Of a stretch of DNA of 5,080 nucleotides, positions 1 to 5,080 are shown in pieces. The notes beneath the pieces were generated by a model, which had not been told where the DNA came from, ran no database searches, and saw nothing but the letters and a program-made list of their open reading frames with translations. The translations under genes were made by a program, and so were the position numbers. This DNA comes from Armatimonadota bacterium. Lineage in GTDB: Bacteria; Armatimonadota; Zipacnadia; Zipacnadales; UBA11051. The stretch spans positions 1 through 5,080 of the forward strand of contig DPJP01000247.1 of the NCBI GenBank assembly GCA_003542955.1, given 5' to 3'. Within the stretch, counting starts at the first letter, position 1. Each line of letters starts with the position of its first letter.

Positions 1-110
1 GGTCGGCATTCGGAGGTGTGTGCAGAATACTCAACGCTGAAGCTATGACCCCTTCAGGCTCAATGTCTACGGGTGGGCCGACCTCGGGCGCTGGCCGGAC
101 GTATGGGCAG

Positions 111-146
111 TCCCGCGGCTGCGGGATGCGGCCCCTCCCCGGCCGC
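111..146. other. Two adjacent G+C-rich hairpins
   Basis: The first hairpin has the perfect 6-bp stem TCCCGC/GCGGGA (111-116 with 121-126) around the tetraloop GGCT. One base later a second perfect 6-bp stem, GCGGCC/GGCCGC (128-133 with 141-146), closes a 7-nt C-rich loop. Both lie 90 to 125 bases past the stop of the minus-strand beta-helix gene. Neither is followed by a T-tract on either strand, so they are not classical intrinsic terminators. They could aid RNA 3'-end stability or Rho-independent pausing, but in such GC-rich DNA short perfect stems also arise by chance. Confidence 0.4.
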
Positions 147-181
147 CCTCCCAGAACGCCCCTGGTCCGCCGTTGGCCGTT

Positions 182-216
182 CCCTCGCCCCTCGCCCCTA
201 ACCCCTCGCCCCTGCA
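182..216. repeat. Heptamer tandem repeat (CCCTCGC) with G-quadruplex potential on the minus strand
   Basis: Five consecutive 7-bp units are visible: CCCTCGC, CCCTCGC, CCCTAAC, CCCTCGC and a diverged CCCTGCA. Read on the minus strand, 182-212 gives four runs of GGGG and a final GGG separated by the 3-nt loops CGA, TTA, CGA and CGA. That is a textbook intramolecular G-quadruplex pattern. It begins 24 bases after the beta-helix stop codon, and the G-rich strand is the coding-sense strand, so the transcript would carry it. More G runs follow further downstream (159-162, 137-140, 132-135). The repeat pattern is certain; folding and function are not shown by sequence alone. Confidence 0.85.
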
Positions 217-235
217 CGGGCGCTCCCCACCAGCC

Positions 236-2728
236 TCACTCCCTGCCCTCGCGCCCGCGCGGTCCCACCCTGATGGTGTCTATCGCCTTGAAGCCCAATG
301 AGAACGCCGGGCTGGTCTCCTGCAGCCGGTAGTCGTCATTCCCCGGGTCAACGAACAACGGATCGGCCCAGACTGAGTTGACGTCGAAGCCTGCTGCCTG
401 CCATGCCGCCCAGTCGGCGGCGCTGCGGCTGGATATCTTCGGGGCCTCCAGCGCCGGGCAGAAGTAGAGGTTCTCATCCATCGTCAGCACTGTCTCGTCG
501 ACCTGCCCAGTCGAGAGCAGCAGCGGGGCGGGGTCGGTGTTGTAGATGACGTTGTGGCGCAGCACAAGGCCCTCGGAGTTGGATGAGAAGTTGGATATCC
601 GCGCCTGGTAGACCGTCGAGTCGACGAAGATGTTGTTCTGGATGGTGTTGTCCTTGCCGCCCTGGAGCATGATGCCGCCGTGGGAAGTCCGGTAGCAGAT
701 GTTGTCGGTCACCGTATAGCCACCCGCAAACGAATCAAGGTAGATGCCCCAGCCGCAGCGCAGCGGCTTCTCGAACTCCGACGAGTAGCCGATGCTGTCG
801 GCGACGATGTTGTTGCGGATGATGCTCCCGGAGCGCAGGTTGCGGTCCTGCTGGGTGACCTCGATTGCCCCGGTATCGTAGGTCTCGAGGTTCGTGCGCT
901 CAACACGGTTGAACTCGATGACGTTGCGCAACCCACCGTTCTTGATGGTGATACCGTACCGCGAGCTATCGTGGATCCAGTTGTGGGCGACCAGGTTGTC
1001 ATCGGTCCCCGCGCCCTGCAGCACTCCCCCGCCGATGTGCTTGTAGACCACCCCGATATCGTGGATGTGGTTGTCTGTGACGACATTGCGGGCGCTGCCG
1101 AGCAGCAGAATGCCGCCCTGCGCGGAGTCTGAAATGTGATTGTGCGTGATTGAGTTGTCCCCACCGTTCGCGATGCAGACCGCGTAGCGTCCCAGGCTGG
1201 TGAAGGTGCAGTCGTCGATGCTGCAGCGCGCGGCGTTGTCGAGATAGATCGCCCCCTCTTTCCCCATCCCGTAGCCGCCACAGCCGTCCTCGGGCGTGTA
1301 GCGGCTCACGCGGAAGGTCAGGCCGCGGAGGCTCAGGTGCTCGATGGGCTGGTTCTGCGTGCCCGCAGACTCGATGATACGCCCCACGACCGGCGCGATG
1401 ATCTGCGATGTCTCCGAGCAGCCTGCGGGCGGGATAATCGTCAGCCTGCCCGTCGCGGCATTGAGGTACCATTCACCGGGGGCATCCAGCGCGGCGCGCA
1501 GGTTCTCGACGAAGTAGCGGTCACCCGTCTGCAGCGGGGCGGTGCACTCAGGGCCGTCGACCTCCACGACGCCGGTCTCCGCGTCGATGTCGCCGAGCGA
1601 GACGATCTCCTTGTACGCTCTACAGGAGCCGCTCTGGAAGACGTGGACCTCCGCGCCCGGGGTGTTCGCCCACTGCGCGGGCAGGTCGCCCTGCTTCATG
1701 CGGAAGGCTGTTTTGTGTCCGCTGCGGGCGTGAAGCTGGGGACCGTGGTATTCGACGAAATCCTCGGCCTGCAGCACGATCAGGTGGGTGCCATCCGCGA
1801 CGGGCGGCAGCGTCTCGGCTTTCGGCTGCCAGGCTGGATCGGTCGTGAAGGCGAAGGCATCCAGATCCAGGCCACCGCCCTGGAGGTTCTCCCAGCGCAG
1901 GCGATGTCTGCCTGCCGGCAGGCTGATCGGGGAGTTCTTCGCCCACTCCATCTTCCCCCAGCCGGCGGTGTCAGGCAGATTGTCGAGCGGCGCCTGCTCA
2001 CCACCGTCGACGCCCAGCGCCGTGCGCCCGGCCATGTTGTCGCGCCCGAAGGGGGCGTTGAGCGCCCCGTAGCGCACCCAGACGATGTACTCACCCGCTG
2101 CGGGTACGTCGATGATGTAGTCCATCCAGTCGCCGACGTTGTGGATGTTGCCGACGCCGCTCCCGAAGCCGCCCAGGCCGCGCTCGACGTAGAGGAAGCC
2201 CTTGCGGTACGGGTCATCCGGGTCGGCGTTCGGGTGCCTGGCACGCGTCAGACGCTGTTGGTCGCAGAAGAGTTGGCGAAAGTGCCACCTGCCGGCGGCG
2301 ACCTCGGGCAACTCGGCGACCAACCGCCCGTCGGCAGTCCTCTGCAGCTCCGTGATGACCCGCCCACCGATGAACTCGGGTGTCTCGCCCGGATATGCCG
2401 CGCATGTGATCGGCGTGGCCTTCGTGCCGGAGTCGCCCGGCTCGAACTGGACCGTCTCCTCGATGAAGTACTGCCCGCCGCGGATCAGCACTGTGACCGC
2501 GCCGGGCAGTGGCCCCTGCGCCTTCATCCGCCGGATCGCGTCTCGTGCTCCGGCAATAGTGGCCAGCGGACCGTCATTCCCGGCAGCATTGGGCGCCTCC
2601 AGTGTTCCCGACCAGGCGTCATTGCCGCCGGTGGCGACGTAGAGAGTGACCTCGTCGGCGGTGCCGATGGCACTCAGGCAGAGGATGCAACACACAACGG
2701 CGGATATCGTCAGCAGCACTGGATGCAT
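236..2728 (-). CDS. Secreted right-handed parallel beta-helix protein, GH141-like, with inserted CBM-like domain
   Basis: An 830-residue exported protein, probably a glycoside hydrolase. Residues 1-24 form a signal peptide (hydrophobic core 4-21, likely cleavage GTA|DE; the cysteines do not form a lipobox). Residues 29-125 carry the opening of the GH141/DUF1565-type family: LYVATGGNDAWSGT, a PLATI-ARDAIR segment, LIRGGQYFIEETV, GDSGTKATPIT, AYPGETPEFIGG. Residues 150-167 (LFCDQQRLTRARHPN) precede a beta-sandwich-like insert at about 183-300. After it come RYFVENL-LDAPGEWYL (404-422) and helix coils at about 463-735 rich in N-x-I turns (ITHNHI, VTDNHI, IEFNRV, IQNNIF). D618 (YDTGAIEV) and D665 (GIYLDS) are candidate catalytic acids, by inference. 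The tail DPGNDDYRLQETSPAFSLGF is typical of the family. The ATG at 2728 is preferred over an in-frame ATG at 2860 because it has a GAGGGGG site upstream and gives a signal peptide. The substrate cannot be read; characterised GH141 members act on fucose or xylan linkages. Confidence 0.9.
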   Translation of the reverse strand: MHPVLLTISAVVCCILCLSAIGTADEVTLYVATGGNDAWSGTLEAPNAAGNDGPLATIAGARDAIRRMKAQGPLPGAVTVLIRGGQYFIEETVQFEPGDSGTKATPITCAAYPGETPEFIGGRVITELQRTADGRLVAELPEVAAGRWHFRQLFCDQQRLTRARHPNADPDDPYRKGFLYVERGLGGFGSGVGNIHNVGDWMDYIIDVPAAGEYIVWVRYGALNAPFGRDNMAGRTALGVDGGEQAPLDNLPDTAGWGKMEWAKNSPISLPAGRHRLRWENLQGGGLDLDAFAFTTDPAWQPKAETLPPVADGTHLIVLQAEDFVEYHGPQLHARSGHKTAFRMKQGDLPAQWANTPGAEVHVFQSGSCRAYKEIVSLGDIDAETGVVEVDGPECTAPLQTGDRYFVENLRAALDAPGEWYLNAATGRLTIIPPAGCSETSQIIAPVVGRIIESAGTQNQPIEHLSLRGLTFRVSRYTPEDGCGGYGMGKEGAIYLDNAARCSIDDCTFTSLGRYAVCIANGGDNSITHNHISDSAQGGILLLGSARNVVTDNHIHDIGVVYKHIGGGVLQGAGTDDNLVAHNWIHDSSRYGITIKNGGLRNVIEFNRVERTNLETYDTGAIEVTQQDRNLRSGSIIRNNIVADSIGYSSEFEKPLRCGWGIYLDSFAGGYTVTDNICYRTSHGGIMLQGGKDNTIQNNIFVDSTVYQARISNFSSNSEGLVLRHNVIYNTDPAPLLLSTGQVDETVLTMDENLYFCPALEAPKISSRSAADWAAWQAAGFDVNSVWADPLFVDPGNDDYRLQETSPAFSLGFKAIDTIRVGPRGREGRE
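1829..2182 (-). other. Inserted carbohydrate-binding-like beta-sandwich domain in the beta-helix protein
   Basis: Residues about 183-300 of the beta-helix protein read like a CBM6/CBM35-type module: GDWMDYIIDVPAAGEYIVWVRYG, then ALGVDGGE, a GWGKMEW turn, the SLPAGRHRLRWENL strand, and a closing LDLDAFAFTTDPAWQP. It sits between the N-terminal family block (ending RARHPN, residue 167) and the helix proper (resuming about FRMKQGDLPAQW, residue 342). An AEDF motif (residues 321-324), which normally opens such modules, lies after the domain here. The module probably binds glycan or positions the substrate over the helix. The assignment is by pattern, not by search. Confidence 0.6.
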
Positions 2729-2738
2729 GGTTCGCGTG

Positions 2739-2745
2739 CCCCCTC
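2739..2745 (-). promoter_or_regulatory. Shine-Dalgarno site of the beta-helix gene
   Basis: On the minus strand this reads GAGGGGG, ending 10 bases before the ATG at 2728-2726. It is the main reason to start the protein at MHPVLLTIS rather than at the ATG 44 codons upstream. That upstream ATG would put unrelated sequence ahead of the signal peptide and abut the kinase gene. Confidence 0.7.
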
Positions 2746-2861
2746 TGGGTGGTACATGACAGGGATGCCCAGATGTATAGTCCGCCGCCGGGGAGGGGAT
2801 TCCTGCCTGGAGGCGGAAGACGTGGCGTGAGTTGTGCGTAGCCTGATCGCCGCACCACAAT

Positions 2862-2865
2862 GGAG
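2862..2865 (+). promoter_or_regulatory. Shine-Dalgarno site deciding the kinase start
   Basis: GGAG lies 6 bases before the ATG at 2872, an ideal spacing. Three in-frame ATGs occur at 2860, 2866 and 2872. The first has no purine-rich site upstream, and the second sits directly against this one. The third is therefore the most likely start, removing the first four residues (MEMP) of the longest frame. Confidence 0.6.
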
Positions 2866-2871
2866 ATGCCG

Positions 2872-3960
2872 ATGCCTCAGCAGCTTGATGCCGTCATAGC
2901 CGGGTACCTTGGCGTAGACCTTGCGCCGGGATTCCTCCCCGCCGCCGAGGGTGTACCTCCGGGTGACTTGTTGCGGCCGGGGAAGCTCACCGAGGTCGGC
3001 CCGCTGCAGATATCCTCCGGCGGCGTGGTCGCCAACACCGGCCTGGCGATGACGGTGCTCGGCAACCGCGTGGCGCTCATGGGGCTGGTGGGGGACGATG
3101 CCCTCGGCGAGTTGCTCATCGGGCTGCTGGATGGACGCGGCGCATCACTGCACATCCGGCGGACGCACTCGGCGCCCACCGCCTACGGCATTGTGCTGGC
3201 GCCGCCTGGAGTCGACCGCATGTTCCTCGAGTGCCCCGGATGCAACGCCACATTCGCCGCAGCCGACATTGACTATGGCACCGTCGCCACGGCGCGGCTC
3301 TTCCACTTCGGCTATCCGCCGCTGATGCCGGCGATGCTGGCTGAGAACGGGGCCGAGCTGGAGGCGATGCTGCGGCGCGTGCGGGAGATGGGGGTGGCCA
3401 CCTCGCTCGATATGTCCCTCCCGGACCCCGACGGCGCGGCCGCCGGCGTCGACTGGCCGGCTCTGCTTGCCCGGGTCCTGCCGCAGGTGGATATCTTCAC
3501 TCCCAGCGCCGAGGAGCTGCTCTTCATGCTGGCTCCCGACGAGTGGTCGCGACTGGTCGCGCGCGCCGAAGGGGGCGACGTGGCCGACCTGATCGGGGAT
3601 GATCTGCTCGCCGGGCTTGCCTCCGAAGCCATCGCGCTGGGAGCACGCATTGTGCTGCTGAAGGCCGGCCACCGCGGAGGCTACCTGCGCACCGGGGATA
3701 TCACCGACGGCGTCGGCTCGCTCTCGCTTTCTCGTGACGATGCCTGCACCGAGGGGCTCCGCCTTCCGGCCCTGCCTGTCGACCACAAACGGTTCGTCAA
3801 CGCGTGTGGCGCAGGGGATGCGGCTGTGGCGGGCTTCCTGACGGGCCTCCTGCGTGGTGATGGCCTCGAGACGGCCGGCAGCCTTGCGATGCAGGTGGGC
3901 CGCGACAGCCTCTACGGTGCCGACACGACCTCGGGGCTGCCGGGGCTCAGTGTTCGGTAA
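2872..3960 (+). CDS. PfkB/ribokinase-family carbohydrate kinase
   Basis: A 362-residue cytoplasmic sugar or nucleoside kinase that would transfer phosphate from ATP to a hydroxyl of its substrate. PfkB signature 1 is at residues 50-64 (GGVVANTGLAMTVLG), followed by the LMGLVGDDALGELL strand-helix (69-82). Signature 2 is NACGAGDAAVAGFLTGLL (310-327), with the anion-hole GAG and catalytic base D316. The usual D-T-T ahead of GAGD is N-A-C here. Residues 105-125 (YGIVLAPPGVDRMFLECPG) and 143-152 (LFHFGYPPLM), with SLDMSLPDPDG (178-188) and DIFTPSAEELLFML (207-220), mark an uncharacterised subfamily annotated only as carbohydrate kinase. Length fits the family, slightly long for 300-350. No signal peptide or membrane segment. 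It diverges from the beta-helix enzyme, which may supply its sugar; that is inference. The substrate is not readable. The start was chosen by the GGAG at 2862-2865; 2860 is the alternative. Confidence 0.93.
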   Translation: MPQQLDAVIAGYLGVDLAPGFLPAAEGVPPGDLLRPGKLTEVGPLQISSGGVVANTGLAMTVLGNRVALMGLVGDDALGELLIGLLDGRGASLHIRRTHSAPTAYGIVLAPPGVDRMFLECPGCNATFAAADIDYGTVATARLFHFGYPPLMPAMLAENGAELEAMLRRVREMGVATSLDMSLPDPDGAAAGVDWPALLARVLPQVDIFTPSAEELLFMLAPDEWSRLVARAEGGDVADLIGDDLLAGLASEAIALGARIVLLKAGHRGGYLRTGDITDGVGSLSLSRDDACTEGLRLPALPVDHKRFVNACGAGDAAVAGFLTGLLRGDGLETAGSLAMQVGRDSLYGADTTSGLPGLSVR

Positions 3961-3981
3961 GGGCGGAACGGCTCCCCCAAC

Positions 3982-3999
3982 CGCGAATGACGCGGATGA
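3982..3999. repeat. 9-bp direct tandem repeat with internal hairpin
   Basis: CGCGAATGA (3982-3990) is followed directly by CGCGGATGA (3991-3999), differing at one base of nine. The same bases form a 5-bp stem, CCGCG/CGCGG (3981-3985 with 3991-3995), around AATGA. It lies 21 bases past the kinase stop. Elements built on the (C)(G/A)CGAATGA theme are familiar as dispersed intergenic repeats in several environmental lineages, so this may be one short copy; two units alone do not prove that. There is no T-tract, so it is not an intrinsic terminator. Confidence 0.5.
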
Positions 4000-4046
4000 C
4001 CGGGTAGGGTCACTCTGGGTCTGCAGGACAACGTGCCCCCCTCGGC

Positions 4047-4065
4047 CAATCCAACTACTGGATTG
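4047..4065 (+). promoter_or_regulatory. Leader hairpin upstream of the metallopeptidase gene
   Basis: CAATCCA (4047-4053) and TGGATTG (4059-4065) are perfect reverse complements around the 5-nt loop ACTAC. The stem ends 6 bases before the AAGGGG ribosome binding site. No run of T follows, so it does not look like a terminator. It could be a DNA operator or an RNA stem in the leader affecting ribosome access. The stem is much less G+C-rich than the surroundings, which makes it stand out. Confidence 0.45.
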
Positions 4066-4071
4066 AACTCG

Positions 4072-4077
4072 AAGGGG
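4072..4077 (+). promoter_or_regulatory. Shine-Dalgarno site of the metallopeptidase gene
   Basis: AAGGGG lies 8 bases before the ATG at 4086. An in-frame GTG at 4080 is only 2 bases from the site, too close to be used. The site supports independent translation of this gene rather than coupling to the kinase. Confidence 0.65.
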
Positions 4078-4085
4078 TGGTGACC

Positions 4086-5080
4086 ATGCTCCGACGCGCC
4101 CTGGTGTTGCTGCTGCTTGTGTCTCTCTGGATTCCCGCCCGTGCCGATGTGAAAGTGTGGGGAGCCGTCTACGCCTGGCACCCTGAGATTCTCCCGCCCG
4201 AGCGCCCGTGGTTTGACCAGCGCCCCGAGTTCGAGTTCCCCGGCCAGGGCACCTATCTGCCAGTGCCGAATCTGCTGGTACAGGTGGAGTTCGGGGCCAT
4301 CACCCCGGACCCGACCGGCTACACCAGTCCTCAGGGCCAATACCTGGCCAAGTACCGCAACCCCTTCGACGGGCACTTCGATGTCGATCTCGAAATCCGC
4401 ACTGACCTGTTCCTCGGGCAGTATGACATCACCGCGGCCGCGGCGATGCCGATGTCGACCGCCTCGCAGGCGCAACTCGATGGCCTCACCACTGTCACCT
4501 GCCGGCCGGAGAAGAACTCGGTCTGGCCCTACAACGGACAGACCGGCAATCTGCGCATGGGCCCGAACAGCGAGATCAATATCGACGCCTGGATCGGCGG
4601 CCCGAAAAGCAACCTCACGTTCTACGCGTATGGCGACCAGACCGGCCGAAAGACCCTCGGCGCGCTGCACCTGTGCCTGGCGGTCCGGGAGGCCTACAAC
4701 TGGCTGACGAGCCGCGCGGTTGCTCCGGCCCACATCTGGCGCGATACCAACATCGCCTATCCCCAGTCGGACAACTCCCACTACCAGCCGATGGCGCTGC
4801 CTCCGGGCGTCGGCAACATCTACATCGACACGTGGCGGCTATTTGTCGACGATTGGAGCGCCACTGAGACCAACGCCCCGCTCTTCGCTTGGCTCAACTG
4901 GCAACGCCTGGGCTGTACCGCCATGCATGAGTACAGCCACAAGATCATGCATGATGTCTACTGGGCGATGCCGCAGAGCTTCAAGATATGGCAGGGCAGC
5001 GACCATACCACGACCACGTGCAAGAACGCAGAGTTGGCATGGAAGGAGGGATGGGCGGAGTTCCTAGCCGCCGCGATCCA
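4086..5080 (+). CDS. Secreted zinc metallopeptidase (HExxH, gluzincin-like), 3' end beyond the window
   Basis: An open frame of 331 residues without a stop, cut by the window edge. Residues 1-20 form a clear signal peptide (MLRR, then a leucine-rich core, cleavage at ARA|DV). Residues 21 to about 115 look like a beta-sandwich: VKVWGAVYAWHPE, then LLVQVEFG, a SPQGQYL turn, and NPFDGHFDVDLEI. The last resembles the DGxF turn of transthyretin-like or carboxypeptidase-regulatory domains. Residues 196-270 are aromatic-rich (AYNWLTSRAV, NIYIDTWRLFVDDW). The active site is HEYSH (281-285): zinc ligands H281 and H285, catalytic E282. AWKEGWAEFLAAA (318-330) supplies E321 as the likely third ligand, 36 residues after H285, in gluzincin style. 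It acts outside the cytoplasm on protein or peptide; the exact family is not recognised. It follows the kinase by 125 bp on the same strand, with its own ribosome site. Frame quality and motifs make it real despite a long antisense open frame. Confidence 0.88.
   Translation, partial: MLRRALVLLLLVSLWIPARADVKVWGAVYAWHPEILPPERPWFDQRPEFEFPGQGTYLPVPNLLVQVEFGAITPDPTGYTSPQGQYLAKYRNPFDGHFDVDLEIRTDLFLGQYDITAAAAMPMSTASQAQLDGLTTVTCRPEKNSVWPYNGQTGNLRMGPNSEINIDAWIGGPKSNLTFYAYGDQTGRKTLGALHLCLAVREAYNWLTSRAVAPAHIWRDTNIAYPQSDNSHYQPMALPPGVGNIYIDTWRLFVDDWSATETNAPLFAWLNWQRLGCTAMHEYSHKIMHDVYWAMPQSFKIWQGSDHTTTTCKNAELAWKEGWAEFLAAAI

Larger units (their letters stand above)
49..235. other. Intergenic region with hairpins and a heptamer repeat, no supported gene
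   Basis: No reading frame here looks like a gene. The plus-strand frame opening at a GTG at position 18 translates to low-complexity R/P/G-rich sequence and runs antisense into the beta-helix gene. In plus frame 1, the first 45 bases read GRHSEVCAEYSTLKL and then stop with TGA at 46-48. This could be the tail of an upstream plus-strand gene converging on the beta-helix gene, but 15 residues are too few to support a call. On the minus strand, the frame following the beta-helix stop stays open to the window edge without a convincing start. The region is rich in C on the plus strand and holds two hairpins (111-126 and 128-146) and the heptamer array at 182-216. Confidence 0.5.
2729..2871. promoter_or_regulatory. 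Divergent intergenic region between the beta-helix and kinase genes
   Basis: These 143 bases must hold the promoters of both divergent genes. I see no convincing sigma70 -35/-10 pair. The best -10-like hexamer on the plus strand is TATAGT at 2776-2781, without a good -35 at 16-18 bp spacing. A perfect 6-bp inverted repeat, TCTGGG (2744-2749) and CCCAGA (2768-2773), centred near 2758, could be a shared operator or chance. If the beta-helix promoter lies upstream of this repeat, the repeat would be in its leader. Confidence 0.4.

Noticed and set aside
111..146. Hairpins past the beta-helix gene as an intrinsic terminator
   Set aside because: Neither stem is followed by a T-tract on either strand.
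182..216. The heptamer array as a CRISPR or integron attachment site
   Set aside because: Units are 7 bp with no spacers, so it is a simple tandem repeat.
18..332. A 104-codon plus-strand open frame at the left edge
   Set aside because: It begins at GTG, has low-complexity R/P/G/S-rich sequence, passes through the heptamer repeat, and runs antisense into the beta-helix gene.
2776..2781. TATAGT as a -10 promoter element for the kinase
   Set aside because: No acceptable -35 hexamer is found at normal spacing (TACATG at 17 bp), and the TG before it is not positioned as an extended -10.
1337..2830. A 497-codon plus-strand open frame antisense to the beta-helix gene
   Set aside because: It has no recognisable domain, is rich in R/A/D/V as expected from reading a high-GC3 gene backwards, and lies opposite a gene with clear family motifs and a signal peptide.
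2729..2860. An N-terminal extension of the beta-helix protein by 44 residues to the ATG at 2860
   Set aside because: It would place 44 unrelated residues ahead of a clear signal peptide, and the ribosome site at 2739-2745 favours the ATG at 2728.
3912..4781. A 289-codon minus-strand open frame over the end of the kinase and the start of the metallopeptidase
   Set aside because: It overlaps two better supported genes, shows no motif, and has the composition of a backwards-read GC-rich gene.

Overview
This is a GC-rich bacterial window with three protein-coding genes and short intergenic gaps. It looks like chromosome from an environmental bacterium that degrades polysaccharides. Large secreted beta-helix proteins of this style, and this subtype of PfkB-type kinase, are common in Planctomycetota, Armatimonadota and related lineages. 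That placement rests on gene style alone and is tentative. I see no tRNA, rRNA, CRISPR array, transposase or phage gene.

Layout: (1) Positions 1-235 hold no gene I can support. They contain two G+C-rich hairpins and a heptamer tandem repeat whose minus strand is a near-ideal G-quadruplex motif. This lies just past the stop codon of the first gene, so it would sit in that gene's 3' untranslated RNA. (2) Positions 236-2728, minus strand, encode an 830-residue exported right-handed parallel beta-helix protein. It resembles glycoside hydrolase family 141 and carries a carbohydrate-binding-like beta-sandwich domain inserted ahead of the helix. (3) A 143-bp divergent gap separates it from (4) a PfkB/ribokinase-fold carbohydrate kinase at 2872-3960 on the plus strand. 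(5) A 125-bp gap holds a 9-bp tandem repeat and a perfect 7-bp hairpin. (6) From 4086 to the window edge runs the 5' part of a secreted zinc metallopeptidase with HEYSH and a downstream EGWAE. This last gene has no stop codon inside the window, and its antisense strand holds a long spurious open frame, so it is easy to miss.

Taken together, an exported glycan-active enzyme diverges from a cytoplasmic sugar kinase, with a secreted protease following the kinase. A simple reading is extracellular breakdown of glycan or glycoprotein plus intracellular phosphorylation of a released sugar. That link is inference from adjacency: no transporter, regulator or isomerase is visible to confirm it. I did not find a clearly new multi-gene system. 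The best leads are the G-quadruplex heptad array, the domain insertion in the beta-helix enzyme, and the partial metallopeptidase.
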